Part shown: positions 9,801 to 31,700 of the stretch, piece after piece
Position numbering within the stretch: position 1 is the first letter of the stretch
Layout of the letters: each line of letters begins with the position of its first letter
Source: Camarhynchus parvulus
Lineage: Eukaryota; Chordata; Aves; Passeriformes; Thraupidae
Assembly (NCBI RefSeq): GCF_901933205.1
Contig: NC_044585.1
Location: forward strand, 2,604,001 to 2,668,000
DNA: 64,000 nucleotides
Reading direction: 5' to 3'
Translations under genes and position numbers: made by a program
Notes under the pieces: model-generated
Told to the model about the DNA's origin: nothing
Seen by the model: only the letters and a program-made list of their open reading frames with translations
Databases searched by the model: none

Positions 9801-11677
9801 TCTGTGATTGGTCTCATGTGGTTGTCTCTAATTAGTGGCCAATCACAGTCCAGCTGTCTCGGACTGTCTGAGAGTCACAAGATTTTATTATCATTTCCAT
9901 TTCCTTTCCTTTGCTTTCAAGCCTTCTGATGAAATCCTTTCCTCTATTCTTTTAGCATAGTTTTTATATATAATTTTAATATAATATATTGTAAAATAAT
10001 AAATCAAGCCTTCTGAAACATGGAGTCAGATCCTCATCTCTTCCCTCATCCTGGGACCCCTGTGAACACCACCACAGGCAGGGATAACCTGTAAGCTTAC
10101 ACCTGTAAGTTTACACTCTTTCCTTTCCTAGATCTGGATGAGAGCCAGTTTATTTCAGACTAAAAGAGGATAAAGCCCTATAGTGTGTTTTTGTCTACTC
10201 ACATATCTCCTTGTATGGAAATACAGGAGTTTTGGTTTCTAACCAGAGAAATCAGAGGTTAAAAAAATGCTGAAGCTGATCACTGGCTGATGGGAAGGGG
10301 AGGGAAGAAGTGGAGAAACTACTGCTAAGACCAGCCTGGTGATATTTTAGGCTCATGTCTGATTCTGAGTATAGAGCTGTACAGGCTTGCACCGAGCTCT
10401 GTGAGCTCTGTTGGTGCAGACATGGCTCTGTGCCATCAGCTGTCCCTGCTGGGAGAGGACACCAGTGCTGCTGGGGCAGGATTTCTGCTGAGGGTTCCTC
10501 ATCTGGTTGGATGAGCTGCAGCAAGTCCCAAATACTTGTAGGATGCCCTGTCCTGCATCAAGGGAAGCTCGTTTAGCTTGTGCCAGAAAGGTCCCAGTTT
10601 CTTGGGAGATGGGCTTTCAGTACAAGGAAAATTTTCTGGAAGTTTTGAGCATTTTGAGGAAAGAGCAGCTTTTTTCTGTGGGAGACCAAAGAAAGGCAAG
10701 GTAGATGAACTGTGTTCTTCCCACCCTGTTTAGAGCCATATGGAAAGGATAATATCTCTGCTTCTGCTCTAGGAGAGAAGCCTCCCTCAGCAATGGTGCC
10801 TTCCATCCTCATCTCCAAGTCAGGAGACATGCTGGTGATTGGAGGAGCTGGCGGGGGCCGGATCATCAGTGCTACCACCATGGTAAGTCAAACCCACAGC
10901 AAGTTGCCAATTTTCCAGCCCTCCCAAATTTCTAACCATGGTCAGTCCCTACTCACCTCTCTTGGATCTTGACTCCTCGGTGCTTTTGTTAATTTGCAAT
11001 TTAGAAGTCCCTGAAGGCTGAGACTTTAGGCCAGGGAAAGCATTCTGGGAAGTATTACATGCTCATCCTATTCTTTTGCTTGCCCCAAGCATCATTGGTC
11101 ACCACAAAAGCAGGACACCAGGCTGGCAGGAGTGTGGGTCTGGCTCAGTGCAGCCTGGGGTGGACAGCCCAGGTTTCATGTCCAGTTGGGCAGTGTGGGA
11201 TTTGTTTTATTTTATTGCAGGCAATTATAAACAAGCTGTGGTTTGGTTATGACTTGGAACACGCCATTTCAGCTCCTGTCATGCACACCCAGGGGGCCAG
11301 TGTCCTGTTTGAGGAGTCTTTCAGCGAGGTGAGTGACCTTGGTGGGGAGCAGATTGCTTCTGTAACTCTCCTGGGTAATCTTTATTTTGCCTCTGGCTCA
11401 TCTCCTTCTTGTTTAAACCTCAATTCCTCAACCAGGCCCCACACACACATCCTACTGTTTCACACCTGGCAATGCTGAGATCTCAGGCTCCTGCCCCATT
11501 CACTCCATTTCCTCTTCTCTCCCCCCACAGGAGGTTAGGACTGGCCTACTGGGAAGAGGACATAAAGAGGAGAAAGATAATTTTGCAATGAATGTTGTGC
11601 AGGGAATTTCCAAGGAAGGAAAGTGCATCTCTGCTTACTCTGATAAAAGGAAGCTGGGGAAGTCAGCTGGGTATTAG
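3737..11677 (+). CDS. GGT5: Gamma-glutamyltransferase 5 (GGT5), exons 2-12, 5' partial
   Basis: N-terminal nucleophile hydrolase of the gamma-glutamyltransferase family. By homology GGT5 cleaves leukotriene C4 and glutathione conjugates on the outer cell surface. Eleven exons join with consistent phases (3737-3867, 5402-5491, 6494-6683, 6868-7025, 7428-7577, 7946-8079, 8449-8651, 9515-9606, 10773-10882, 11221-11328, 11531-11677) into 1513 nt, about 503 codons before TAG. Diagnostic segments are IGVPGELRGYEEAHKRHGR, the INARE arginine motif, GTSH with the processing/catalytic Thr (8584-8586), NNELADF, and a C-terminus ending SAGY. VIFTIYN and IILNNEL favour GGT5 over GGT1. All splice sites are GT-AG. 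Exon 1 (membrane anchor) is missing and probably lies upstream of the window. The first Ser of the substrate-binding Ser-Ser pair is kept but the second is Ala. GGT1 lies tail-to-tail 5.9 kb downstream. Confidence 0.9.
5402..5491 (+). CDS. GGT5: GGT5 exon 3
   Basis: A 90-nt exon, the same length and phase as GGT1 exon 3. It encodes VEVINARETAP; the Arg of INARE matches the gamma-glutamyl carboxylate-binding Arg107 of human GGT1. Acceptor TTTCCAG, donor ATTG/GTAAGG. Confidence 0.92.
6494..6683 (+). CDS. GGT5: GGT5 exon 4
   Basis: Encodes RWIGVPGELRGYEEAHKRHG and LPWKALFEPTIKLL, among the most conserved family segments. Acceptor CCCCAG, donor TGTG/GTAAGA. It is one codon shorter than GGT1 exon 4 (190 against 193 nt). 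Confidence 0.93.
6868..7025 (+). CDS. GGT5: GGT5 exon 5
   Basis: 158 nt, identical in length and phase to GGT1 exon 5. Encodes WPALQRTLRAVAEHGAAAFY and ends DISKAG. Acceptor TTGAACAG, donor GCTG/GTGAGT. Confidence 0.92.
7428..7577 (+). CDS. GGT5: GGT5 exon 6
   Basis: 150 nt, matching GGT1 exon 6. Encodes LSLEDLRAYKAEV and PGPPMGGAVLMFILKVLEG. The acceptor (GTTGAAG) has a weak pyrimidine tract, but the phase and homology fix the boundary. Donor GAAG/GTAAAT. NIT and NHT are potential N-glycosylation sites. Confidence 0.9.
7946..8079 (+). CDS. GGT5: GGT5 exon 7
   Basis: 134 nt, one codon shorter than GGT1 exon 7. Encodes YHYIAEALKFGNMLRPHMSDP; the Y/H-I-A/V-E-A-L/F-K/R-F signature is shared with GGT1. 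Acceptor CTCCACAG, donor TCAG/GTGAGC; phase 0 at the end. Confidence 0.9.
8449..8651 (+). CDS. GGT5: GGT5 exon 8, catalytic exon
   Basis: 203 nt. Encodes DARGDHQPSHYS and then [20 protein letters not shown]. The Thr of GTSH (ACG, 8584-8586) is the residue at which GGT precursors self-cleave and which becomes the small-subunit nucleophile. It is 15 nt longer than GGT1 exon 8. Acceptor GGCAG, donor ACCC/GTGAGT. Confidence 0.93.
8753..9222 (-). mobile_element. Solo LTR, 4-bp TSD (ERV1-like), copy B
   Basis: The same family as 605-1050, in opposite orientation. It starts TGTTTTGTGG on the plus strand and ends CTGTCTCA, flanked by GGAG at 8749-8752 and 9223-9226. It lies in GGT5 intron 8, antisense to the gene, about 100 bp after the catalytic exon's donor. 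Confidence 0.82.
9515..9606 (+). CDS. GGT5: GGT5 exon 9
   Basis: 92 nt. Encodes FGSFVYSNQTGIILNNELAD; the Glu and Asp of NELAD match the substrate amino-group ligands Glu420 and Asp423 of human GGT1. It is 36 nt shorter than GGT1 exon 9, lacking most of the loop that follows. Acceptor CCCTGCAG, donor CCAG/GTGAGC. Confidence 0.92.
9680..10076 (+). mobile_element. Solo LTR, 6-bp TSD (ERVK-like), copy 1
   Basis: A 397-bp element starts TGTCACAGAC and ends ACCACCACA, flanked by GGCAGG at 9674-9679 and 10077-10082. AATAAA lies at 9998-10003. It is in the sense direction within GGT5 intron 9, 74 bp past the exon 9 donor. Three related copies are at 21975, 28153 and 50996. The 6-bp duplication suggests class II (ERVK); that class is inferred. 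Confidence 0.85.
10773..10882 (+). CDS. GGT5: GGT5 exon 10
   Basis: 110 nt. Encodes PSAMVPSILISKSGDMLVIG followed by the oxyanion-hole glycines (GAGGG). Human GGTs have Ser-Ser where this copy has Ser-Ala (codon GCA). Acceptor GCTCTAG, donor CATG/GTAAGT. Confidence 0.92.
11221..11328 (+). CDS. GGT5: GGT5 exon 11
   Basis: 108 nt, phase 0 at both ends. Encodes AIINKLWFGYDLEHAISAPV and a tail ending FEESFSE. The LWFGYDL block is shared with GGT1 exon 11. Acceptor TTATTGCAG, donor CGAG/GTGAGT. Confidence 0.92.
11531..11677 (+). CDS. GGT5: GGT5 exon 12, last coding exon
   Basis: 147 nt including the TAG stop at 11675-11677. Encodes NVVQGISKEGKCISAYSD and the family C-terminus GKSAGY. Acceptor CCCCCCACAG. 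Confidence 0.92.
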   Translation, partial: EVRTGLLGRGHKEEKDNFAMNVVQGISKEGKCISAYSDKRKLGKSAGY

Positions 11678-14650
11678 TGTGAAGTGCCATCACCATCCAC
11701 AAAGCCACAGGAGATCCAGAACATGCTTTGCTTGGATATGCCCACAATTCCTGTTCCCATCAGGATGTCTCCTGGAGCATGGGCACAGCCTGTGATTGCC
11801 TGAAGGTCACCCCAGGCAATACAAGGAGAGGTCAGCCAACCTCCTTTAGAGCCACACCTTCCATTACTTATGTGATACACAGAGAACACATTTCTTGAGC
11901 ACATCAGTTACTCAGAATGAGAGAATACAAAGTGTGAAAGGAAAACTGGTCCAAACCCCACAGAGATCACTGTGAAATGGCTCAGCTGCATCTTCCATTC
12001 CTGATGGAATCTCAGTTTCTTCCAGGCTGTTCCACAGTAAGCCTATTGCTGGGGCTCAGCAATGTGAAATACATAAGTATTTTAGCCTTGAACAAGGAGC
12101 AGCTGTAGGGTCAGGATTTTAAAATCTGAAGCATTCAGGCTTAGAGCATGGATTTGGAAAGGGAAGAGATCAAAATTCCACACTCTCCCTCTGTTTTCCC
12201 ATCCAAAGAAGCCCAGCTTTTCCCCAAGGTGGCAGATGAAATCACACCATGGCACAAGCGCTGCCCTGCCTGCTGCTCTCTGCCTTGGGGGTGCAAAGCT
12301 CACCCAAGCACAGGCTCAGGGTAACTGCACCAACACCTCCTCCAGCCTGCACATGGTGACTCTGAGACAGCCTCCCATGGGGGCATGTGTGAGTTCCCTG
12401 CTCCTGGGACCAACAGGCTTCAGCTGAGCTCCCTGGAGGTGCCTCTCCCTGTGGTGAGATGGGTCCCAGCCTGAGCCAGTTCCCCCTCCTCAACACTGGC
12501 ACATCAGTCTTTGGGAGGGCAGGTCAGGAAGGCAGTGCAAATGCTGCTTATGGAAACTTTAGAACTTTCTTCAAATTGCAAAGTGTCCGTGATCAGGAGA
12601 TGTCATTTGCAGCCCTGAGCTCAGCCTGGCCAGGCAACCACCAGGACTGCTGAGAAGTGATGCAGCATTATCAGGCATTAGCAGAATTCTCCCACATCCT
12701 CCATGCTCCAAATCCCTGTTTACCACAGCCTGTTGTCTCTAGTGTTCCCTTCAGACCACACAGAGGGCATGGTAGGACTCTAAGAACTACCACAGAAAGA
12801 GAAAACTTTTGGAGAAGAGACCCTGAACGCAAAAGGTCCTGGATTTTGCACCTGGATGCAAAAGGTCCTTTGCAGTTAATCCATAGCCTTGCCCTGCTCA
12901 AAATGGCCAAGAGAATCAAACATTTATGAAAATAAAACGTAAAACTCAGAACCCCCCCAAAGTTCTTCAAATATGCAGGGTCAAATTCCCAGAATCCTCC
13001 AAAATTCCATTTTCTGAAAGCTTCTGAGCCTGATTGCCCTATGGGCACAGTGTTGTGTGTGTGTCTGAAAGAGAAAGAAACCAGAGCCAGGCATTAGCAG
13101 AGCCCTCCCCCTCACAGACAGAGCCCATGGGACTCCTCGTTCTCCAACAAATAGAATCCCTCTGTAAACATCATTACAAGCACACACAAGTAAAAAACAC
13201 AGATTAAAACAAGGCCAGCTAGATTTTACGCCAGTGTTTTAACCCACGAAGCCTGTCCAATAAAGCCATCCATTTACTGAAATCTCAGCCTTCACTTGCA
13301 TTTTAGTGATGGTGGGAGTGAAGCTGCCCAGAGCCAGACATGTGTTTTCCTTCAGAAGTTGTACCCCAAGGACTGCAGCACGACCATGCTGAGCAGTGGA
13401 TGATTGATGAGTTACCAGATCCTGCACTCAATCACCAGCTGGAAATCAAGTTACTCACGGATGGAGCCAGCTCCATGCACTGCCCTGCTCCCTCCTTGTC
13501 CAAGCGGAATTAATTTTAAATCCCCCAGTTCAGGAAGAACTGCTGGAGGTTTCTCCATCAGAGAGAATTGGTTTCTCCATCAGAGCAGCTCACTCACACT
13601 GTGGAAGTGGCGGGCCCCCTGAGAGGCAGCATCACAGTGCTGGTGAATGGGAAAGGAAGCAGCCCCAAAAGCTCAGGGGCAGTTTTTATATTCACTTGGA
13701 AGGGGTCACATTGACTGTGACCACCAAAGAAACCAAATCTAGCTAATTTGCTGAAGTTTTCTGCCTTGCTGAGCTCCCCTGTCCCAGCTAGCAGCTCCTG
13801 GGTGCGTGGTGGTGGTGCCAGGAATAGCAGCTGACAGGGGAAGCCCTGACAGGCACCAGACACCGTCTGCAGCCCCAGACACAGCCCAGACAGGATGCTG
13901 TCCCTGGCGAGATCCGGGGTTATTTCCAGCTAACCCCACTGAGCCGAGAGTTTACAAGGAGCAGCTGAGAGTGGCACTGGCTGGAGACAGGGAGAGCATT
14001 CCCAGCTTCCCTGTTAGGGCCACCTTCAGCACCCTCTGGTCCCTCTCCATCGTGTTTCACTGCAGAAAACCCAAGTCACCAAGTAACCAAGTCTTCCATT
14101 ACCTTTGCTTCTGACACAGCTTAGGGTGAAGCACCCTGCAGCACTCCAGCCTATCACCTTTCCAGTGCAGCAATATCACAGCTTCTTCCCACCACAAAGA
14201 CATGGGAATATTATCTTTAGTCCAGTGCTCACTGCAGTTTAACTGCTTTGCTATTAACTTTGCAAGTGAGCCACTGAAGCAGTTGAAAAACCCATCACAG
14301 ATTTAATTTGCAAGACAGAAGGGAATGGGAGTGCAGATCTCTCAGCACAGCAGAGACTTCCAGTCCTGCAGTCCTTCCTAACAGAGTACCTGGTGAAGCT
14401 GAGACTGTACCTGCTTTGGCTCCTCTGCTCTCGCCCTGCCACCTCCTCACTGCTGCTGAAATCTGTTTGGGTCAAGAGCCTCTCAGTTTGGTCTCTCCAC
14501 ATTCCTGCTCCTCCCAACAAGACAGCATTATTTTTATACTGAAATCAACTTACATGGACTTTAAAAGCATCATTGTACAGAGGCTGCTCTATTTTCTAAT
14601 GAAGTCTTTAAGTTATACTTTTAATAAAGTGGTTTTTAAACCTGTCTGGG
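11678..14650 (+). other. GGT5 3' flank / probable 3'UTR
   Basis: No further coding sequence recognised. AATAAA signals on the plus strand occur at 12931-12936, 13259-13264 and 14623-14628. Any of these could end the GGT5 transcript, and sequence alone does not choose between them. Confidence 0.35.
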
Positions 14651-15054
14651 ATTTTCTCTAAACCTGTTGCCTACCCCATCACACAAGCACAGAGGACTCC
14701 ATGCAGGTGCTCCCAGCAGTAACAGTTGTTCACTCTGGAGCCTCACATGCTGCTGGAGAAGCTGAGGAACGGTGCAGCTCGTGCCACTTTTCTCTCACAG
14801 CTGACTTTTGTTCCCTTGCAGAGGCTGGATGGTTACCAAAAGAAACTTGTGCTAATATCAGACTGAAGAACAGGGACAAGAGGTGAACCCTCCAGCTCAT
14901 GATCCAAATTGCCTTTTAATGGCACAGCTTCCTTTCACATCAGCAGGAATCAGCCATGGAATGTGTCCTGTTCTCCCTGCCCTGCACAGGGGCAGGCAGC
15001 CCTCACCAACACACTGTGTGCCCCCAGGAGCAGAGGCAGGTGCTTGCATTAAAA

Positions 15055-15335
15055 GGTGAGACATGGAAGGATGAGGGACCTCAGGGACCATCTTGTTCTG
15101 CCCCTGTCATGGGCAGGGATGTCACTCACTAAACCCAGCTGCTCCAAGTGCCATCCAACCTGTCCTTGAACATTTCCAGGCATGGCACAGCCAGGGTTTC
15201 TCTGGATAAACCTCTGCCAGAGCCTCACTGCTGTCACAGCCAAGAATAGCATCTTAATATGTGACCTAAATGTACCCTCTTTCAGTTTAAAGGCATTCCC
15301 TCTCATCCTAGCCAGAAGATTTTCCCTGCAGCTGA
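15055..15335 (-). mobile_element. CR1 LINE 3' fragment
   Basis: The reverse complement resembles the 3' part of avian CR1. It carries segments equivalent to CR1's long purine-rich stretch (AAACTGAAAGAGGG), its delayed-repeat region, and 'CATTTCCAGG' and 'CATGGGCAGGG'-type blocks. It lies in the intergenic interval between GGT5 and GGT1. Edges are approximate. Confidence 0.75.
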
Positions 15336-15339
15336 AACA

Positions 15340-17590
15340 TCCCAAAAGCTGCAGCCTGGAGGGTGCAGTTGGAGTCTTACAGCAGGAACCAGTGCCTGAC
15401 ATCTGGCTGCTGATGCACAGCCAGCCCCAGCACAGGGTGAGTAGTGGGATGTGGTCTCCAAGCAGGTGGCAGAAGTGCCTGCTCTGTGAACAGACATGTC
15501 CAAATGAGATGCAGATAACTGGAGCTTGCACAAGTATCCACAGCTTTTTAAAAACATGGGGAGTAAGTGCAAGCTGTGGCTCAGTTTAACAAATCCTTCC
15601 TCTTCCTTCCTTTGTTTTTCCTACTGCTAAAAAACAAAGCAACTTCTGCAGAGTCAAGAATTCAAATGCATTTATATTAGAACAGTTGTAACCAGGAGTG
15701 TTTTAAGCTTTCCACAGGGGAAGCTTTTTAACACAGGTTATAAATAATAGGGGAATTTTCTGACTAGCAAGAGGAAATTCAGGAACATAAGAACAACTGC
15801 TGCACCACAAACTGCTAGAGGCAGCCCAGCAGCAGCCACTCAGACCTGTATCAGAAATCAGGATTGTCCAACAGGCACTTCCCAGAAATCAATTTCCTTC
15901 CAATTTTGGACTAACTCTGTAAGATTCCAATAAGCTTATTTTGCTGTGCAGTAATTTTCTTTATTTCCCAGGTCACACCTAGCCAAGAAAGAACTCAGCT
16001 AGTTCCAATTCCAAAGGCAGCCTGACACTGAGGAACACCAGAAGTGAAATTACAAGAAGTGGAAAAGTGAAAGTCTTATTTTGGCAATAAGGGGACACAG
16101 GCTTGGCCCCAAACTGGTCTCTTGAGGGAACAAGAGGGAACACAGTGAGTGGAGGTCATTTACAATCACTGCCTTTGCTGCACCTAAAGCAGCACCACCA
16201 GTAAGAGCTCAGGAAAAGGAGCCAGAGCACACCCAGGACATGTTTGGTAAAAGCCAAATGATATAAGCAAACATGTATGTCAAAGTCATGACTCTGATTT
16301 AAGCATCATCTAGCTCTCACTTTCTTCTGTGAAATTGGGCTCTCTTCAACTCCAGACACTTCTAGGAAAGAGGCTGCATAACGCCTAGAACTTCAGACTT
16401 TCGTTTTCTTTTCTGTATTTTAAGGTTCTTACAAACTGACAGGAAGTTTCCACAAGCCAAATAGATGAGCTAACTTACTGCCACTTGTGTATCAAGGATT
16501 TCAAGAACAGCACTAGAGCATGACAACCCCTGGATCATTTGGGTTTGATCTTGGGCTAAGTTTATGTGGTGTGATGTATTGGTCCTGCACCAAACCCCCT
16601 CACGCAGGTACAAACACTCTCAGCTGCTCCATATCAGACAGGGATTTCTGAGAGCTCCTTACAAGTCTGGTTAATAGTAACTTACCTTTAAACAGGAGTA
16701 GCTGCAGTGTGTCCTTTTTTAGAAATTTCATTTCCCCAAAATGATATTTCACGCCTGCAGTATGACATCATAAAAAGCAAAGTGGAGAAAAACAAGCTTG
16801 TTTTGGATATGTAACTATTATTGCTTACTCATGACTTCATCAAAGCAGTGAAGAAAAAGCAAAAGTCTCAGAAGAGCTTCTTTCACACAGACTCTCACCG
16901 TCCCTTTTTGCAGCAACTGTGCAGGCAAGGAAAATGTGTGACTCCGTATTTATTTTAGTTGTGCTCAGAGTTTTACAGGTAGCATCTTCCCTTTAGACCT
17001 TCTCAACAGAAATATAAAAAAGTTTGAAGCCATTTTCCCATTTCCCCCCTCATCTCCAAAAATCAATTGGGTGAAATGCAGAAACATCTTTTGTTAACAG
17101 AGCGGTGAGTTTGGCTTATCCCAGTCTAGAGCTGGGTTTCCTGCTATGGCACAGACCTATTCGTTTGTAACTTAGAAAACCCAGCCCCAGAGTCCTGTAA
17201 CTCCCACCTACTCAACAGAAAACAAATACCTTCTCTAGCAGTGACAGGGACATTCCTGATAGCTGACACCGTGCAGGGGAAACGCTTCCTGCAGCTTGAG
17301 TGAGCAACTGGGCACCCAATCTGTCTTCGTGGGATGGAGAGGAGGCAGGGAACAAACTCTTCAAGGCAGAACAGACTCTTCAAGTAAGCACTGCACGTCC
17401 TGGTGGACGCGCCTGTCTTAGCAGACGGCTGTGGCATGAGGCACTTCGGTCATGGCTGTAGAGAACTGTCCCAGTTCCATCAACAGAATCACAGGTAAAT
17501 GCGTTCTCTTTCCTGTGAGAAGTCCCTGAGTTGCAGATCTAAAGGATCTTCCCCCCAAACACACCTTGGTGTCACTAGAGCCGAGGCAGG
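15340..17590. other. Intergenic / probable GGT1 3'UTR
   Basis: No coding exon seen. On the minus strand AATAAA (TTTATT on the plus strand) occurs at 16949-16954 and 15960-15965. The first lies about 640 bp after the GGT1 stop and is the likelier polyadenylation signal. Confidence 0.35.
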
Positions 17591-28717
<11,127 letters not shown>

Positions 28718-31700
28718 CTGTGGAAAGAGACAGGATGGTCAGGCCTGCTGCCACCCCCTTTCCTATCCTCAAACCATCCCCCGGGTAAGAGCAGGCAGGA
28801 AACTGCACAGAAACCTCCTGATGCAGAGGTGAGAAGGGAAATCCAAGGAGCAGAACACAATTGCTGTTAGTCATGGCTGACATCATCTTCAGGACAAAAA
28901 AAAAAATTAAAATTTAAAAAATACAACTTCACATAATCTGCTTTTAAATGCCATGTCTGTGGAGGAGTCTCTGTCTGGAAGGTTGCCGGGACCAAGTGCA
29001 AAACACATCTAGGTCATTAGGAATCAACCTTGGATGAAGCTACAGTGTGAGCACAGCACCCATTCCTGCCTGGGCCCTTGGCCAGAGCACCTTCCCAACG
29101 AGCCCAGCACCCCCAGAGGGCCATGGCCAGGGCTCAGGTCCCCACGTGTGCCCGTCCTGCACTCAGCTGCTCATCTGAGAGTGAGCACAGAGCACCAAGG
29201 AGCTCCCTGGGTACACACAGGGATGAGTGCAGAGCTACTGAGGGGATGGACAGTCACTGCCACCCTGCTGGGACAGGCACTTCAGCAAATACAGCTTCAA
29301 CAGCTACTCTTTGACCCATTTTCTTTTCCATTACAAGGCCATTCCAGCAAAATAGACCTAATTAATCATATTGCCTTCAGAGACCACCTCCCCCCTTTGT
29401 ACTGCAGCTCTGGGTTTTTACCACAACTTCAGCACAACAGCCATGTCCTTTACCTTACCAGAGCATCTGCCATCCTCAGAGAAAAGCCAGTCCATGGAAC
29501 TGTGGTGAAGAACAGATGCACCAACCCCAGTGTGGGTGCCCAGCAGCCCAGGGCAGAGTGAGCTCAGCAGGCAGAGGATCCCTCAGTGCCCTGCAGCAGC
29601 CACACACTCAGGATCAGGCAGCAGTGAGTGTGCCAGCTCTGAGCTAACTAAAGGAAACTGGCCAGGCCAGCCAAACCAAAACTTTTCTTAGAGGGGGGTG
29701 ATTAGCAAGCACCCCCCCCAGCCTCACCCCCTGCCTTAAACCAGGGGATTTGGGCACATTTGCTGTCCAAGCCCTGTGTCTGTGAGTCTCAGCCTGAGCA
29801 ATAAAGATGCCCATCTCCATCCAGGTAAAGCAGCTGTAAATCTTCTCTATGTGCTGCTCTGTAAACAAGTGTCAGCTGAGGGTAGTAAAAGGAAATGGAT
29901 GAAACCTCTTTCCAGGTTCTAGAACTTAATTTACACTCAACCACTTTTAAAAGAGACCAGTGGTGTATTTGCAGAGCAATGACTGTGCAGGGAAACAGAG
30001 AAGCCATTATGTCCCCAACAATAGCTCACACACAGCCTCAGAGTTTAAAGACAGTTTTGTTTGTTGGCAGAGATATTTCAGCTTCAGCACTGGCAGTCTC
30101 CTCCAAGCTACACAAGAAATGCCATGGGATCTTTTATCTGTGCCCCAGCTCAGCAGAAGGTACTTTGTTTGGTCTGAAGGCTGCTCTGTGCTGGGCTGTC
30201 CTTCAAGCCTGGGCTCACTCAAGCCCCGTGGTGCTGAGTTAACCCCTGGGCTCCTGGCTGCGGCTCTGCGGCTCTTCTCACTCTGCCTGTCCCACTGCTG
30301 GGCCCCTGCACAGCTTTACTGCCTCATCAGGGAAGTGACTCTGACAGCAGGAGAGAAGGGGAAGTTTCGGGTGCTGCCTTTGCTCTCACCTCCTCCCTGG
30401 GATGGGATCACACCTGTGAGCATCCCATAGGCCCAGAAGAGCTCCATGCTGTGTCCTGCTGCCCACTGAGTGCACACACCTTGCAAAGGGCCCTCCAGCC
30501 AGCTTCATGTGAGCCAGGCACAGCTCCTGGCCTGCCAGGCATGAGGATAAGACCTGCCCCACGGGGCAGCAACACACACACAGGGGCTGGCCTGCAGAGC
30601 CACTGACCCTGCTGCGCCACCTGGGCCTCCGTAACTCCAGGGAATGCTCTTAAGGGAGGTGTGTCTGTGCAATCTGGCACACTGATCCTGCCCAGGAAGC
30701 AGCAGATGGATGACCTCCAGACCTGCAGATTTCTCTTCTCCAGCAATGAGCAGAGAGCAAACCCAGCTGGGGATAATCCTCTCCCCTCTGCAGCCAGCTC
30801 AGCTCCCATGAGCTCCTCAGCCCATCCCAGGCCTGACCCCAGAGGGAAGCACAGCCCTCACTGCCTTCCCAACCAGGGCACAGCAGAGCCAAATGTGTGC
30901 TTGGTTTGATGTACAGAAATCAGGAGAAGGATCAGGAGCCTGCAGACACCCACTGCTAACCCACCTTTCCATGCTCCCTGCGCCCTGGGCAGGCACACTG
31001 CAGGAATTTGGAGCAATGCTCTGTTTGAACCTTGGAGTTGAGTCCCCATTATGATTTATGAATGGCAGTGGAGCAGCAGCTGCAGCCACCCCCTGAGCAG
31101 GCTCCCCAGTCTGCTGAGCTGGCTTTAACCTCCCATCCCTGGCAAATCCAGCTGTTTGGAAGCTGGCTTCAGTCACAGAGTGCTTTGGCAGCAGCAAAAG
31201 GTCTCCAGGAGACAGGGGCTATAAAGCAATTAAAAGCAATACAATTATTTCTCGTGTTATAAAGGTCCACCAGCCACTCTTAGCCATGGAATTTAAAAAG
31301 TAGCCTGCTTGCCTTCCTTGCATTAGGAGAGGGGGAGGACCAGCAAGCAGCAGGGCTGTGCTTGTACCAGCAGCCCCACTGATGTGCCACAACATGCACA
31401 ACCTTATTTAAACATGACACTGGGCTTGAATTCAAAGTACCCCAGTGCAACAGGGGGTTGCTAGTTAGTGTCAGGCAGGAGATGCAGGGTCTGACATCCC
31501 TGCCAAGAGGGCTGGGGTGTTCTGTAGAGATGAGGAATCTGCCGTGGTCAGGGAAAGTGCCAGGAGAATTGGAAGAGGAGAAGGAGATGTGGGGAGAGAG
31601 CAGTGGGGAGAGAACAGTGGGGAGAGAACAGTGGGATACCAGGGGATGACAAAGGATCCCAGGCATGATCAGGCACTGCTTTGTTCCCAAATGAAATAGT

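Noticed and set aside
3737..11677. GGT5 as a pseudogene or a second GGT1
   Set aside because: All eleven exons keep frame and GT-AG sites, and the catalytic Thr and C-terminus are intact. Several segments (VIFTIYN, IILNNEL) match GGT5 rather than GGT1.
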